A DNA stretch of 64,000 nucleotides from Actinacidiphila sp965342175 (GTDB lineage: Bacteria; Actinomycetota; Actinomycetes; Streptomycetales; Streptomycetaceae): positions 34,981-98,980 of the forward strand of contig NZ_CBDRBL010000017.1 of assembly GCF_965342175.1 (NCBI RefSeq), written 5' to 3'. Below the pieces are notes generated by a model that saw only the letters and a program-made list of their open reading frames with translations, was not told where the DNA came from and did not search any database. Within the stretch, counting starts at the first letter, position 1. Each line of letters opens with the position of its first letter. This document shows, in pieces, positions 8,708-17,518 of this stretch. The position numbers and the translations under genes were made by a program.

Positions 8708-9100
8708 CTTCTCGCCTGCTTTCCGGGTGGGGAGCTCTGGAGCCTTGCTGCGTGCTTCGCCGAGCAGTTGCTGCGGGGCTTTCAGGCGGGTTGCCGGCTG
8801 CCGCAAGGGCTGACCCGCAGACCGGCGTCACGAGTACGCCGCGACGTGATGGGCTTCAAGCAGTCGAGAGGTCCTCCGGCCCTTGCGCGGCCCGGCGGCG
8901 AACCGAGTAGGACGTCGAGCATGCTCATTGGAGCTTCAGCTGATCGAGGCGGAGCTATGGCGGGCGGCTCCGCGACGGGTGAAGGATGACTGGCGTCCGT
9001 CACTTTTCCTATACGATCCAAGCGGGGGGCATCAACATCCCGCAGTATGCGACCGATGTCAACGGTTCCCGTAGACGTAAGAAAGGACCTCACAGTCACG
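8708..9100. promoter_or_regulatory. Divergent control region between importer operon and gntR
   Basis: This 393-bp gene-free stretch separates the minus-strand importer from the plus-strand GntR gene. A candidate plus-strand promoter has TGACTG (8987-8992), a 17-bp spacer and TATACG (9010-9015). GTGAAGG and CGTCCGTCAC flank it as a loose inverted repeat. Most of 8860-9020 is preserved in the duplicated copy at 17519-17682, and this arrangement is kept there. It is a likely GntR operator region, but no exact operator can be assigned. Confidence 0.5.
8860..9020 (+). repeat. Segmental duplication, copy A left block (gntR promoter region)
   Basis: This block matches 17519-17682. Shared stretches include CAGTCGAGA, AGGACGTCGAGCATGCTCAT, ATGGCGGGCGG and CCGCGACGGGTGAAGGATG. 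It lies directly upstream of the intact GntR gene. Confidence 0.8.
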
Positions 9101-9835
9101 ATGGACGACGAAGCGATGATCGCGAGGGGCCGTGGGGCCATGACGGGCGGAACGCCGCCGGGAAGATCTCGTGGCCGGCTCGCCGACGAGGTGTACGACA
9201 CGCTGCTCGGACAGCTGATGTCGCTACGGATAGAGCCCGGCTCCCGTGTCACGATCGACGTCCTGGCGCGAGAGCTGGGGGTCTCGCAGACGCCGATCCG
9301 AGACGCTCTGAACCGGATGGAGGCCGAGGGCCTGGTGGTGCGTGTGCCCCATGCCGGCTATCACATTCCCCCCCAGATCACCCGTCAGCGATTCGAGGAC
9401 ATGCTTGAGCTCCGCCTGCTCCTCGAGCCGGCGGCGGCGCGCAGATCCGCCGAACGCGCATCCGTGCAGCAGGTGGCCGGTCTGCGACGCATGCTGGAGG
9501 AGATGGCGGAGTTGGAGGGGGGCGGCGGGCCCGTGGCCTATGGCGCCTTCGGGCTGCGCGACGCCGCTTTTCACGATCTCGTCGCCCTGAGCGCGGAGAA
9601 CCAGGTCATCCGTGAAGCGCTCGCTCGCCTGCACACGCACGTGCACCTGTTCCGGCTTCTCCACGACACCCAGGTCACTCACTTGGCCATGGCCGAGCAC
9701 GAAGACGTCGTGGCCGCGATCGCCGCCCGTGACCCCGACGCCGCCGCCTACGCCATGCGTCGGCACATCCTGCTGTCCGGCGAGCGGTTCCGACGTTTGT
9801 TCGACGAGGCCAAGGGCTCGGACGGAACGGTCTAA
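9101..9835 (+). CDS. GntR family regulator with FCD domain
   Basis: The 244-residue protein has an N-terminal winged helix (about residues 25-85: LADEVYDTLLGQL, LARELGVSQTPIRDALNRME) and a C-terminal FCD ligand-binding domain (FEDMLELRLLLEP, AFHDLVALSAENQVI, AEHEDVVAAIAARD, MRRHI). The conserved His and Asp residues of the FCD metal/effector site are present. The ATG at 9101 is chosen because AGAAAGGACC lies about 12 nt upstream; in-frame ATGs at 9047 and 9056 are alternatives. It is divergent from the importer operon and followed 89 bp later by the DJ-1 gene, so it probably represses one or both in response to an acid or sugar-derived ligand. Confidence 0.9.
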   Translation: MDDEAMIARGRGAMTGGTPPGRSRGRLADEVYDTLLGQLMSLRIEPGSRVTIDVLARELGVSQTPIRDALNRMEAEGLVVRVPHAGYHIPPQITRQRFEDMLELRLLLEPAAARRSAERASVQQVAGLRRMLEEMAELEGGGGPVAYGAFGLRDAAFHDLVALSAENQVIREALARLHTHVHLFRLLHDTQVTHLAMAEHEDVVAAIAARDPDAAAYAMRRHILLSGERFRRLFDEAKGSDGTV

Positions 9836-9870
9836 AGGCTTGACGGGCGGGCCGGGCCGGGGAATGCTAA

Positions 9871-9896
9871 CGGATCGGATCGGATCGGATCGACCT
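9871..9896 (+). repeat. Short GGATC/GATCG tandem repeats ahead of the DJ-1 gene
   Basis: The units CGGATCGGATCGGATCGGAT run in tandem about 30-50 nt before the DJ-1 start. In copy B the same place carries a degenerate version centred on the palindrome TCGGATCCGA. It could be an operator half-site array or simple slippage. Confidence 0.4.
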
Positions 9897-9924
9897 CACC
9901 CGCCTCAGATGCGAGGAGAAGTAG

Positions 9925-10494
9925 GTGCCCAGAGCGCTGCTTCTGACCGGCGACGCCGCCGAGGAGCTCGACACCATGTATCCCTACTATCGCGTGCAGG
10001 AGGGCGGCTGGGACGTTGACGTCTCGTCACGGACGATGCGCGACGTTCAGCTGGTCATCCACGAGTTCGACCCCCACTCCGACGCCTATGTGGAGAAGAA
10101 CGGCCGGAAGCTGCCGGTCGACGTGCCCTGGGCCGAGGTCGACGTCGAGCGCTATGACGCCCTGATCATCCCTGGGGGACGTGCCCCCGAGTGGATCCGG
10201 GTCGACGCCGACGTCAGGCGCATCACCGAGCATTTCTTCGCGCGCAACCTCCCGATCGCGCTGGTGTGCCACGGCGCGCAGGTGCCGGCGGTGTACGGGC
10301 TGCTGAAGGGCCGGAAGACGGCGTGCTTCCCCCCCATCACCGGTGACATGGAGAACGCGGGCGCGACGGTCATCGACGCTCCCGACGTCGTGGACGGCAA
10401 CCTCGTCTCCTGCCGCGGATGGCCTGACATGCCGCAATTCGGCAGGGCGATGATGGAGGTCTTCTCTAAGTCCATCACCTCCGCATCGGCATGA
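9925..10494 (+). CDS. DJ-1/PfpI family protein, copy A
   Basis: A GTG start behind GAGGAGA gives a 189-residue single-domain DJ-1/PfpI protein. The nucleophile elbow is LVCHGAQ (Cys115), with DALIIPGGRAPEWIR before it and SCRGWPDMPQFGRAMMEVF at the end. The family covers protease, chaperone, glyoxalase and isonitrile-hydratase-like members; the exact reaction is not evident. It is cytoplasmic by lack of a signal peptide. It follows gntR in the same direction. A near-identical second copy lies at 17973-18542, differing in the protein only at residue 51 (His here, Asn there). Confidence 0.92.
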   Translation: MPRALLLTGDAAEELDTMYPYYRVQEGGWDVDVSSRTMRDVQLVIHEFDPHSDAYVEKNGRKLPVDVPWAEVDVERYDALIIPGGRAPEWIRVDADVRRITEHFFARNLPIALVCHGAQVPAVYGLLKGRKTACFPPITGDMENAGATVIDAPDVVDGNLVSCRGWPDMPQFGRAMMEVFSKSITSASA

Positions 10495-10599
10495 CCACAC
10501 CTGGCCAGTCCCGGTGAGGCCCGAGCCGCTCGCCGACCTGTGCCACCCCCATCGTCATGCGCCGGTCGCCAGAGGCCAGGCCTCTGGCGCTGCCGGCCA

Positions 10600-10866
10600 A
10601 CCGGCGGCTCGGTCCTGGCCGACCTGTTCAACCCGCCAGTGATCGTCATCGGACGCTGTTTCGCCTCGCCGGCCACGTGGCTGCTGCCACACGCACAAGA
10701 TCAGCTGCAACGGCTCATGGTGGCAGCTCCAGCCGCCCAGTGCCGATTCGTCGCCTGCACGCCCAGCTTCGGCACCGCCTTCCGCGGCGCGGCGAGCACA
10801 GTGATCGACCACATCATCGACGACCCGACCGCGATCACGGATTCACCCAGGCCGACACCTTACTGA
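10600..10866 (+). pseudogene. C-terminal fragment of a ROK family gene
   Basis: The frame reads VLADLFNPPVIVIG, then TWLLPHAQDQLQRL, then FGTAFRGAASTVIDHI and DDPTAI before a stop at 10866. This is the layout of the last ~85 residues of ROK regulators or kinases (LLDLLDPEVVVLGG-like block, then SxLGxxAxxRGAA). No N-terminal domain precedes it in any frame. It lies between the DJ-1 gene and the first ThuA gene, exactly where copy A departs from copy B, and is probably debris from the rearrangement. The rest of 10495-10985 holds nothing recognisable. Confidence 0.6.
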
Positions 10867-10985
10867 CGGCCCCACAGACCTGGAGACGGCACCCTCCAGC
10901 AACCGCACTGTCCGCTACCACCACGTGGCAACAAGCGCGGCGGTTCGCGCCGTGCCTGACATCCCCCAGGCAGGAAGGGTTTTTC

Positions 10986-13900
10986 ATGTCACCACGTCAT
11001 CGAACGTGGGCCAGGCTGCTCGACGCAGCCCTGCCAGAAAACGGACGACGACGCCCGAGGCGTCGCACCGCGACCACGATGGCCTTAGCCCTCATCGCCC
11101 CTTTCCTCACGCTCCTCGCGACGCCGGTGAGCGCCGCGGACCCCACGGCGGCTGAGTCCTCTCCCGTCGCTGCACCCGCGCTGCCGCAGCCGTCCGCGTC
11201 TGCCGCCAAGCCCGCACCACCAGACGCCCGCTACAAGGTGCTCGTGGTGCGCAGCACCCAGGACGCGGTGTCGTCGGCCGGCCTGGCCGCGATCCGGGAT
11301 GCGGCCAGACCCGGTCAGTTCACGGTCGTGGCGCCCGGGCCCGCTGACGTGGGCGACCATTTCACGGAGAAGAAGCTGAAGCAGTACCGCGCGGTCGTGT
11401 TCTTGGACACGGGTCTCGCGAGCCCGCTCACGGACGCGCAACGCTCGAACTTCGAGGACTACTTCCGTGACGGCGGCGGCTTCGTCGGCGTCGGCTCGGC
11501 GGTGGAGACCGACGAGTCCTGGTCGTTCCTGACCGACATCCTGGGGACGCGTGCGTCCGGCAAAACCGACGTGCAGTCGGGTGACGTGAAGGTCGCCGAC
11601 CGCGTCCACGACGCGACCAAGGATCTGCCGCAGATCTGGTCGCGGACCGACGAGTGGTACAACTTCACGAAGAACGTGCGCGGTGTGTCACACGTCCTCG
11701 ACACCGTCGTCGAGGACCCGTTCGGGCCGCAGCCGCAGGGCGCCGACCTCGACGGGATCGCCGGGGGCACGATGGGCGCCGATCACCCGGTCTCGTGGTG
11801 CAAGGACTTCCAGGGCGGCCGCTCGTTCTACACCGGCCTGGGCAACACGGCCGCGAGCTTCGACGCCGGCCTCACCAAGCACCTCAAGGGCGCGATCGGC
11901 TGGGCCGCGGGCCAGGCCGACCCGGACTACAGCGATTGCGGCGCCACCGTGCTGGCCAACTACCAGCAGACGAAGATCGGCTCGCCGCCGAACCTGCAGG
12001 AGCCGATCGGCTTCGACCAGCTGCCGGACGGCCGCGTTCTGCAGACGGACCGCCTCGGCTCGCTGCGCATGCACGACTCGACCACGGGCGTCACCACGGT
12101 CGTCGCCAACTTCGCCGACCCGAGCCTGCCGATGACGCAGCAGATCTACACCGCGGGCGAGGACGGGCTCTACGGCCCGGCGGTCGACGCCGACTTCGCG
12201 ACCAACAAGTGGGTCTACCTCTACTACTCGCCGAAGGAGGTCACCGACGTCAAGCTGAGCGACGGATCAGTCGTCACCCAGGTCACGCCGAACACCACCC
12301 CACCGAACGTGGCGGCGTCCAAGACCGCGTGGGATCCGTATGTGGGCTATTTCCAGCTCAGCCGCTTCAAGTTCGTCGACGCCACCGACAGCACGCCGGC
12401 GCACCTCGACATGGGCTCCGAGCAGCAGATCATGCGCGTGCCGGTCAACCGCCAGGAGTGCTGCCACGTCGGGGGCGACATCGACTTCGACAAGCACGGC
12501 AACCTCTGGATGGTCACCGGCGACGACACGCCCGCGGGCGGCATCAACGCCGGCGGCTACGGGCCGTACAACTCGCAGAAGACCGACGAGCAGCAGACCG
12601 TGCGCGTCACCAACGCGACGGGCGGCACGTTCACGCTGACCTTCGAGGGCCAGACGACGGAGCCGATCGCGTGGAACGCGGATCGCAACGCGATCGACGC
12701 GGCGCTCGAGGCGCTCTCGAACATCGAGGCGGACGAGATCCAGACCAGCGGCGGTCCGGTCAACACGTCGAACGTCAACGTGTTCTTCCGCCGCGGCAAG
12801 CAGCAGTCCGATCAGCCGCAGATCACCGCCGACGGCTCCGGCCTGACCGGCACCGCCACGCCGGCGATCGCCACCAGCACGGCGCAGGCGGGCGGCTGGT
12901 ACCAGCGGCTCACCGGTGACTCGCGCCGCACCGCGCTGAACACCAACGACCTGCGCGGCAAGGTGCTGCGGATCAAGGTCAAGAGCGGCGACATCTCCGC
13001 CGCCGACGCCAACAAGGTCGCCCTCGGCCCCGGCACGGGCGCCTACTCGATCCCGCCGGGCAACCTGTTCCCGCTGGTCGCGGGCAAGCCGCGGGACAAG
13101 ACGCGGCCGGAGGTCTACGCGATGGGCTTCCGCAACCCGTTCCGGATCCAGGTCGACGAGAACGACGTGGCCTACGTCGGCGACTACTCGCCCGACGCCC
13201 AGACACCGCAGCGCTCGCACGGCCCGTCGGGCACCGGTCGCTACGAGATCGTGCGCAAGCCGTCGAACTACGGCTGGCCGACGTGCTACAAGCGCGACCT
13301 CGCGCACTACCAGTGGAACTTCCACGAGTTCGCGCCCGGCACCACCACCGCGGGCACGCCGCTGAACAACCCGCCTCAGAAGTTCGAGTGCGACGGGCCG
13401 ACGCAGCGCAACGACTCGCTGTGGAACATCGAGGGCGGTCCGACGGTCGAGCCGGGCCTGAGGGACGTCCCACCGGTCACCGACCCCGACATCTGGTACT
13501 CCTACCGCGACAACAACCCGACCGCGCCGCTCGGCACCCCGTGCGAGGCCTCCTACGCGCCGACCCCGGGCCCGATCGCGCCCGGCTCGACGACCGAATG
13601 CCCGCGGCTGTTCCCCGAGCTCTTCACCGGCGGCGTCGGTCCGCACGGGGTCGCGAAGTACCATTACGACCCGAAGAACCCGAACCCTCACAAGTTCCCG
13701 GCGTACTACGACGACTCGGTGATCATCAGCGAGTGGACGCAGGACACGCTGCGCGAGGTCAAGCTCGACAAGAAGACCAACCACGTCCAGAAGATCAACA
13801 ACTTCCTGGACTGCGGCAGCCGTGCGAGCGCCGGGGCAGGCACGTTCCGGTTCGAGTGCGACAACCCGATGGACCTGCAGTTCGGTTCCGACGGCGCGTT

Positions 13901-15005
13901 CTACCTGCTGACCTACGGAAACGGGTTCAACGTCATCAGCCCCGACGCGGGCATGTACAAGTGGGAGTACGTCAAGGGCAAGCGCGCGCCGAAGGCCGTG
14001 CTCACCACGGACCGCACCGACGGCGCAACGCCGCTGACCGTGAACTTCTCCAGCGCCGGCTCGCTGGATGAGGATCCCGGCGACTCGATCCGCTACGAGT
14101 GGAACTTCGGCGACGGCTCGGCGATCGAGACCGACCCGAACCCGGCACACACGTACACGCAGTCCGGCCGCTACACGGCCGTGCTGACCGTGCTCGACTC
14201 GTCCGGAAAGCAGACCTCGACCAGCACCGTGATCACCGTGGGCAACACGAGCCCGACGGTGGTCGTCAACACGCCGGTGGAGGGCGGGACGTTCGTGTTC
14301 GGCGACGACATCCCGTTCTCGGTCACGGTCACCGACCCCGAGGACGGGACGGTGGACTGCTCCGAGGTGGAGGTCACGTTCGTGCTCGGCCACGACTCGC
14401 ACGGCCACGCCGAGGAGTCCGTCAACGGCTGCTCGGGCGTGCTCCACACGGAGGCCGACGACGTCTCACACGGCGGCAACGTCTCCGGCGTGGTCCAGGC
14501 GCGCTACACCGACCACGGCGGTCCGGGCGGCGTCCCGCAGCTGACCACGACCGGCCAGCACCAGATCCGCCAGAAGCACCAGGAGGTGGAGTTCGTCGTC
14601 AACCAGTCCGGCACCAACACGGCGAACAACTCCGACGGCGGCGCCGGCGTGCACCGCGGCAGCCTGGGCTCGGGCGACTGGCTCCAGCTCAACGGCCCGT
14701 TCAACCTGACCAACATCGATTCGATCACTTTCCGCGCGGCGGACGCGGCGAACGGCCGCACGCCCGGGTCGCCGCTGGCGGCCATCGAGGTCCGTCAGGA
14801 CTCGGTCACCGGGCCGATCCTGACCACGGCCAACCTCGTGTCCACCGGCGGGACGGGAACCTGGACGAGCCAGACGTTCCCGGTCTCGATGTCCGGGACG
14901 CATGAGCTGTTCCTGGTGTTCCGCTCGGTCACGGGTGGCGCCACGGGCGGCAACCTGTTCAACCTCAACTGGGCCGAGTTCGTCGGCGCAGGCATCGGCA
15001 CCTAG
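10986..15005 (+). CDS. Secreted ThuA / sugar-dehydrogenase propeller / PKD multidomain protein
   Basis: Translation from the ATG at 10986 (RBS AGGAAGG) gives 1339 residues. An Arg-rich signal peptide ends near TPVSAADP. Domains in order: ThuA-like (about 80-314; YKVLVVRSTQ, NFEDYFRDGGGFVGVGSA, DHPVSWCKDF); glucose/sorbosone-dehydrogenase-type propeller (about 336-997; DGRVLQTDRLGSLRM, ECCHVGGDIDFDKHGNLWM, YAMGFRNPFRIQVDE), interrupted at about 531-640 by a foreign beta-rich domain; PKD (about 1001-1088; YEWNFGDGS); an Ig-like region; and a C-terminal CBM6-like beta domain. It is extracellular and probably binds or oxidises sugars. Pro, Thr and Ser codons are mostly CCG, ACG and TCG, unlike the later part of the window, suggesting transfer. 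Confidence 0.9.
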   Translation: MSPRHRTWARLLDAALPENGRRRPRRRTATTMALALIAPFLTLLATPVSAADPTAAESSPVAAPALPQPSASAAKPAPPDARYKVLVVRSTQDAVSSAGLAAIRDAARPGQFTVVAPGPADVGDHFTEKKLKQYRAVVFLDTGLASPLTDAQRSNFEDYFRDGGGFVGVGSAVETDESWSFLTDILGTRASGKTDVQSGDVKVADRVHDATKDLPQIWSRTDEWYNFTKNVRGVSHVLDTVVEDPFGPQPQGADLDGIAGGTMGADHPVSWCKDFQGGRSFYTGLGNTAASFDAGLTKHLKGAIGWAAGQADPDYSDCGATVLANYQQTKIGSPPNLQEPIGFDQLPDGRVLQTDRLGSLRMHDSTTGVTTVVANFADPSLPMTQQIYTAGEDGLYGPAVDADFATNKWVYLYYSPKEVTDVKLSDGSVVTQVTPNTTPPNVAASKTAWDPYVGYFQLSRFKFVDATDSTPAHLDMGSEQQIMRVPVNRQECCHVGGDIDFDKHGNLWMVTGDDTPAGGINAGGYGPYNSQKTDEQQTVRVTNATGGTFTLTFEGQTTEPIAWNADRNAIDAALEALSNIEADEIQTSGGPVNTSNVNVFFRRGKQQSDQPQITADGSGLTGTATPAIATSTAQAGGWYQRLTGDSRRTALNTNDLRGKVLRIKVKSGDISAADANKVALGPGTGAYSIPPGNLFPLVAGKPRDKTRPEVYAMGFRNPFRIQVDENDVAYVGDYSPDAQTPQRSHGPSGTGRYEIVRKPSNYGWPTCYKRDLAHYQWNFHEFAPGTTTAGTPLNNPPQKFECDGPTQRNDSLWNIEGGPTVEPGLRDVPPVTDPDIWYSYRDNNPTAPLGTPCEASYAPTPGPIAPGSTTECPRLFPELFTGGVGPHGVAKYHYDPKNPNPHKFPAYYDDSVIISEWTQDTLREVKLDKKTNHVQKINNFLDCGSRASAGAGTFRFECDNPMDLQFGSDGAFYLLTYGNGFNVISPDAGMYKWEYVKGKRAPKAVLTTDRTDGATPLTVNFSSAGSLDEDPGDSIRYEWNFGDGSAIETDPNPAHTYTQSGRYTAVLTVLDSSGKQTSTSTVITVGNTSPTVVVNTPVEGGTFVFGDDIPFSVTVTDPEDGTVDCSEVEVTFVLGHDSHGHAEESVNGCSGVLHTEADDVSHGGNVSGVVQARYTDHGGPGGVPQLTTTGQHQIRQKHQEVEFVVNQSGTNTANNSDGGAGVHRGSLGSGDWLQLNGPFNLTNIDSITFRAADAANGRTPGSPLAAIEVRQDSVTGPILTTANLVSTGGTGTWTSQTFPVSMSGTHELFLVFRSVTGGATGGNLFNLNWAEFVGAGIGT

Positions 15006-15070
15006 CGAACCCGCCCGTGCCGACGGACCTGGGTCCGTCGGCACGGGCATCCGCACCCAGCGAACCCGCC
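14979..15070 (+). repeat. Imperfect tandem duplication of the 3' end of the ThuA-propeller gene
   Basis: A ~37-nt segment (14979-15015) containing the last codons and stop is repeated with a 55-bp period at 15034-15070, with about five differences. The stop TAG has become CAG in the second copy. The duplication encloses the hairpin at 15014-15047. Confidence 0.65.
15014..15047 (+). terminator. Strong hairpin between the two ThuA genes
   Basis: CCCGTGCCGACGGAC pairs perfectly with GTCCGTCGGCACGGG over a 4-nt loop, 9 nt after the stop codon. There is no U-tract, as is usual in Streptomyces. It may end transcription of the first gene or lower expression of the second. Confidence 0.7.
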
Positions 15071-15097
15071 GGCACAGCGGCAAGAGAGAAGACACTC

Positions 15098-17131
15098 ATG
15101 CGGAGAAAATTTCGCACATCGGCAGTGGCCGCCTTCATGACGGCTGCCGCACTCATCACCGCGACACCGTCGTGGGCAGAGGAAACGACATCGCCGACGA
15201 TCAACGTGGCGACGCTGTCGCCCTCTGCGCCGACCGGCCAGAACAACTGGTACACCGGCCCGGTGACGCTGAACGTGTCGGCGACCGACGACGTCGGCAT
15301 CGCCAAGTTCCAGTACTCGCTCAACGGCGGCGCCGCCTATATCGACGTGCCCGTCGAGGGGGCGCCGACGTCGGCCACGGCGTCGGCGGTGATCACGCAG
15401 GAGGGCAACACCAGCGTCCGGTACCGCGCGGTCGACACGTCCGGAAACGTCGCGGCGTTCCGCTCGATCTCGGTCCGTATCGACACACGCGCGCCGGCCG
15501 CATCGTACCCGGCGATCACCGATGGTCACGTCGGTCACGTCGCCACGCTCATCCCGACGCGCACGGACCCCACCCCCGGCTCGGGCGGAGTGGCCGTGCT
15601 GAACATGTACCTCGACGGCGAGCTGGTCCCGCCGTTGCCGGTGCAGACCTCCGACCTGTCGCTCGGCGTGCACAAGCTCGCGGTGCACCTCTCCGACGCT
15701 GCTTCCAACAGCGCGAAGTACACGCAGACGTTCATCGTGACGACCTCGTTCGCGGACGTCGGCACGCTGATCACCCGGTTCGTGACCGCCGGCAGCGTCC
15801 CGGCTGAGGTCGGTGAGGCGCTCCAGGCCAAGCTCGACGAGGCGAAGGCGCTCGCCGACACCGGTTCGGCCAAGAGCGCGAGCCAGGTCCTGAACGAGTT
15901 CGTCTCGATCGCCAACCGGATCGCGCCCGGCTCGGCCCGCAAGACTCTCGTGGACGATGCCCGTCACCTGATCGACCAGCTCAAGGGCAGGCCCGCGCCG
16001 GAGCCCGCGACGGGCCTTGAGTCCGAGCCCGCGGAGGGCCCGAAGTTCATCCCGGACCCGGTGCTCGCCCCTCTCCCGCACAAACCGGACGCCAAATACA
16101 ACGTCCTGGTCTTCTCCAAGACGACGGGCTTCCGGCACGACCACATCCCGCACACCGTGGCCGCGATCCAGAAGCTCGGCATCGCGCACAAGTTCAACGT
16201 CGACGTCTACGACCCGCAACTCCCGACGGTCACGCTGCCCACGAGCCCGTTCCTGAGCCTCGACACGCTCAAGCAGTACGACACGATCGTCTTCGAGTCC
16301 AACGTCGGGCACCCGGGTCCGCTCAACGCGACCACCGAGCAGCCGAACTTCGAGGCCTACATGAAGCAGGGCGGCGGCTATGTCGGCATCCACGGCGCCG
16401 CCGACTCGTTCGAGATCGGCACCTGGCCGTGGTACGGCGACCTCGTCGGTGGGTTCTTCACCAGCCATCCGAGCGGCCAGAACGGGTTCGGCCAGTGCGG
16501 CAGCTGCATCCACGCCGAGGTGGTGACCGAGGACAAGACGCACCCGGCGACCGCGCATCTCCCTGCCCGGTGGCTGACGGTCGACGAGCTCTACAACTTC
16601 GACCGCAACATGCGGGGCGACGTGCACACGCTGCTGAGCCTCAACGAGGACAGCTACCAGCGCAGCCTCAACAGCGGCAACGCGGCCACCAACCCGCTGC
16701 GGCTGATGAACGGCGACCACCCGATCGCGTGGTGCCAGAACTGGGGCGGTGGCAAGGCGTTCTCGACCATCCTCGGCCACTTCCGGACGCACTACTACGA
16801 CGACTCGTTCATGCGGATCATCCTCGGCGGGATCGAGACGACCGCCGGCCGCAAGGGCGCCAACTGCTCGTCGTACCGCGAGACCAACCTGCTGATCGAG
16901 GCTGACCGAGCGGCTGGGCTGCTGACCCCGGACGCCGCGGACGCCGCCGGTGCCGCCCTGGACATCGCGCGGGACAGCTACCTGGCACGCGAGTACACCA
17001 CCGCCATCCCGGCGCTGAACTCGATCGTCGCCCTGGCGAACCACAAGGCCTCCGGCGACGCCGCGGCGCGTTCCGAGCTCGCGCGGCAGGCGCGCGAGCT
17101 GCGGGAGTGGATGCAGAACCTCAAGCGCTGA
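15098..17131 (+). CDS. Secreted Ig-like / FIMAH-like / ThuA protein
   Basis: The ATG at 15098 gives 677 residues, with a signal peptide ending near TPSWAEE. Residues ~31-133 are an Ig-like module (TINVATLSPSAP, YSLNGGAAYIDV, VRYRAVDTSGN). Residues ~218-297 are a helical FIMAH-like segment (VGTLITRFVTAGSV, ALQAKLDEAKAL). Residues ~332-585 are a ThuA domain (YNVLVFSKTTGFRHDHIP, YMKQGGGYVGIHGAADS, DHPIAWCQNWGGGKAF, ILGHFRTHYYDD). The C-terminus is again helical. ThuA has a glutamine-amidotransferase-like fold and is linked to trehalose or other sugar catabolism, but secreted forms are poorly understood. It shares secretion, ThuA domain and codon style with the preceding gene, so they probably act together outside the cell. 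Confidence 0.9.
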   Translation: MRRKFRTSAVAAFMTAAALITATPSWAEETTSPTINVATLSPSAPTGQNNWYTGPVTLNVSATDDVGIAKFQYSLNGGAAYIDVPVEGAPTSATASAVITQEGNTSVRYRAVDTSGNVAAFRSISVRIDTRAPAASYPAITDGHVGHVATLIPTRTDPTPGSGGVAVLNMYLDGELVPPLPVQTSDLSLGVHKLAVHLSDAASNSAKYTQTFIVTTSFADVGTLITRFVTAGSVPAEVGEALQAKLDEAKALADTGSAKSASQVLNEFVSIANRIAPGSARKTLVDDARHLIDQLKGRPAPEPATGLESEPAEGPKFIPDPVLAPLPHKPDAKYNVLVFSKTTGFRHDHIPHTVAAIQKLGIAHKFNVDVYDPQLPTVTLPTSPFLSLDTLKQYDTIVFESNVGHPGPLNATTEQPNFEAYMKQGGGYVGIHGAADSFEIGTWPWYGDLVGGFFTSHPSGQNGFGQCGSCIHAEVVTEDKTHPATAHLPARWLTVDELYNFDRNMRGDVHTLLSLNEDSYQRSLNSGNAATNPLRLMNGDHPIAWCQNWGGGKAFSTILGHFRTHYYDDSFMRIILGGIETTAGRKGANCSSYRETNLLIEADRAAGLLTPDAADAAGAALDIARDSYLAREYTTAIPALNSIVALANHKASGDAAARSELARQARELREWMQNLKR

Positions 17132-17140
17132 CCCGTTCAC

Positions 17141-17173
17141 GCGGCGGGGGCGGCGATTCGCCGCCCCCGCCGC
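17141..17173 (+). terminator. GC-rich hairpin after the second ThuA gene
   Basis: GCGGCGGGGGCGGCG pairs with CGCCGCCCCCGCCGC around a very short loop, 10 nt past the stop codon. It is the likely end of the ThuA transcription unit. Confidence 0.7.
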
Positions 17174-17518
17174 GCTGACGCTGGAGCGCGTACCACTATC
17201 GCGGATTGATGCACGACCTTCTCGTGATCATCGACGAGACATCGGTAGGTGCCGCACGTGACCCATCCTCCCAAGGGAGCGGTGTTGCGGTCGGGTCGAC
17301 GCCCTGCGGGCGGCATTCGGACACGAGGTCCCGGCCGACGGCGTTGCGCCGGAAGGGGTGCTCACGGAGGCCGATCGCGAGGTCGTGATGAGCCGGCCGA
17401 ATGAACTGGAAGAACGCGTTCCGCGACGCGGAGAACGGATGCGTCCGCGATCGGAGGGGACGACGACGGTGACCCTTGGGCGCATTGCCGGGCTGTCGCC
17501 GCGCCCTACGGGTCTTCC
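17174..17518. other. Gene-poor stretch before the duplicated block
   Basis: Short open frames occur (one reads EGVLTEADREVVMSRPNELEE around 17360-17410), but none has recognisable family motifs or a good start. It may contain a decayed gene. Confidence 0.4.

Larger units (their letters stand above)
9655..10516 (+). repeat. Segmental duplication, copy A right block (gntR 3' end plus DJ-1 gene)
   Basis: This block matches 17700-18566 almost base for base, covering the last ~60 codons of gntR, the spacer and the whole DJ-1 gene. The match stops at the GGTGA after CCAGTCCC. In copy B that GTGA is the start of the hydrolase gene; here it runs into non-coding sequence. Confidence 0.85.

Noticed and set aside
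12267..14447. 726-codon open frame on the minus strand
   Set aside because: Lies opposite the ThuA-propeller gene; Val/Arg/Asp-rich antisense translation with no family motif.
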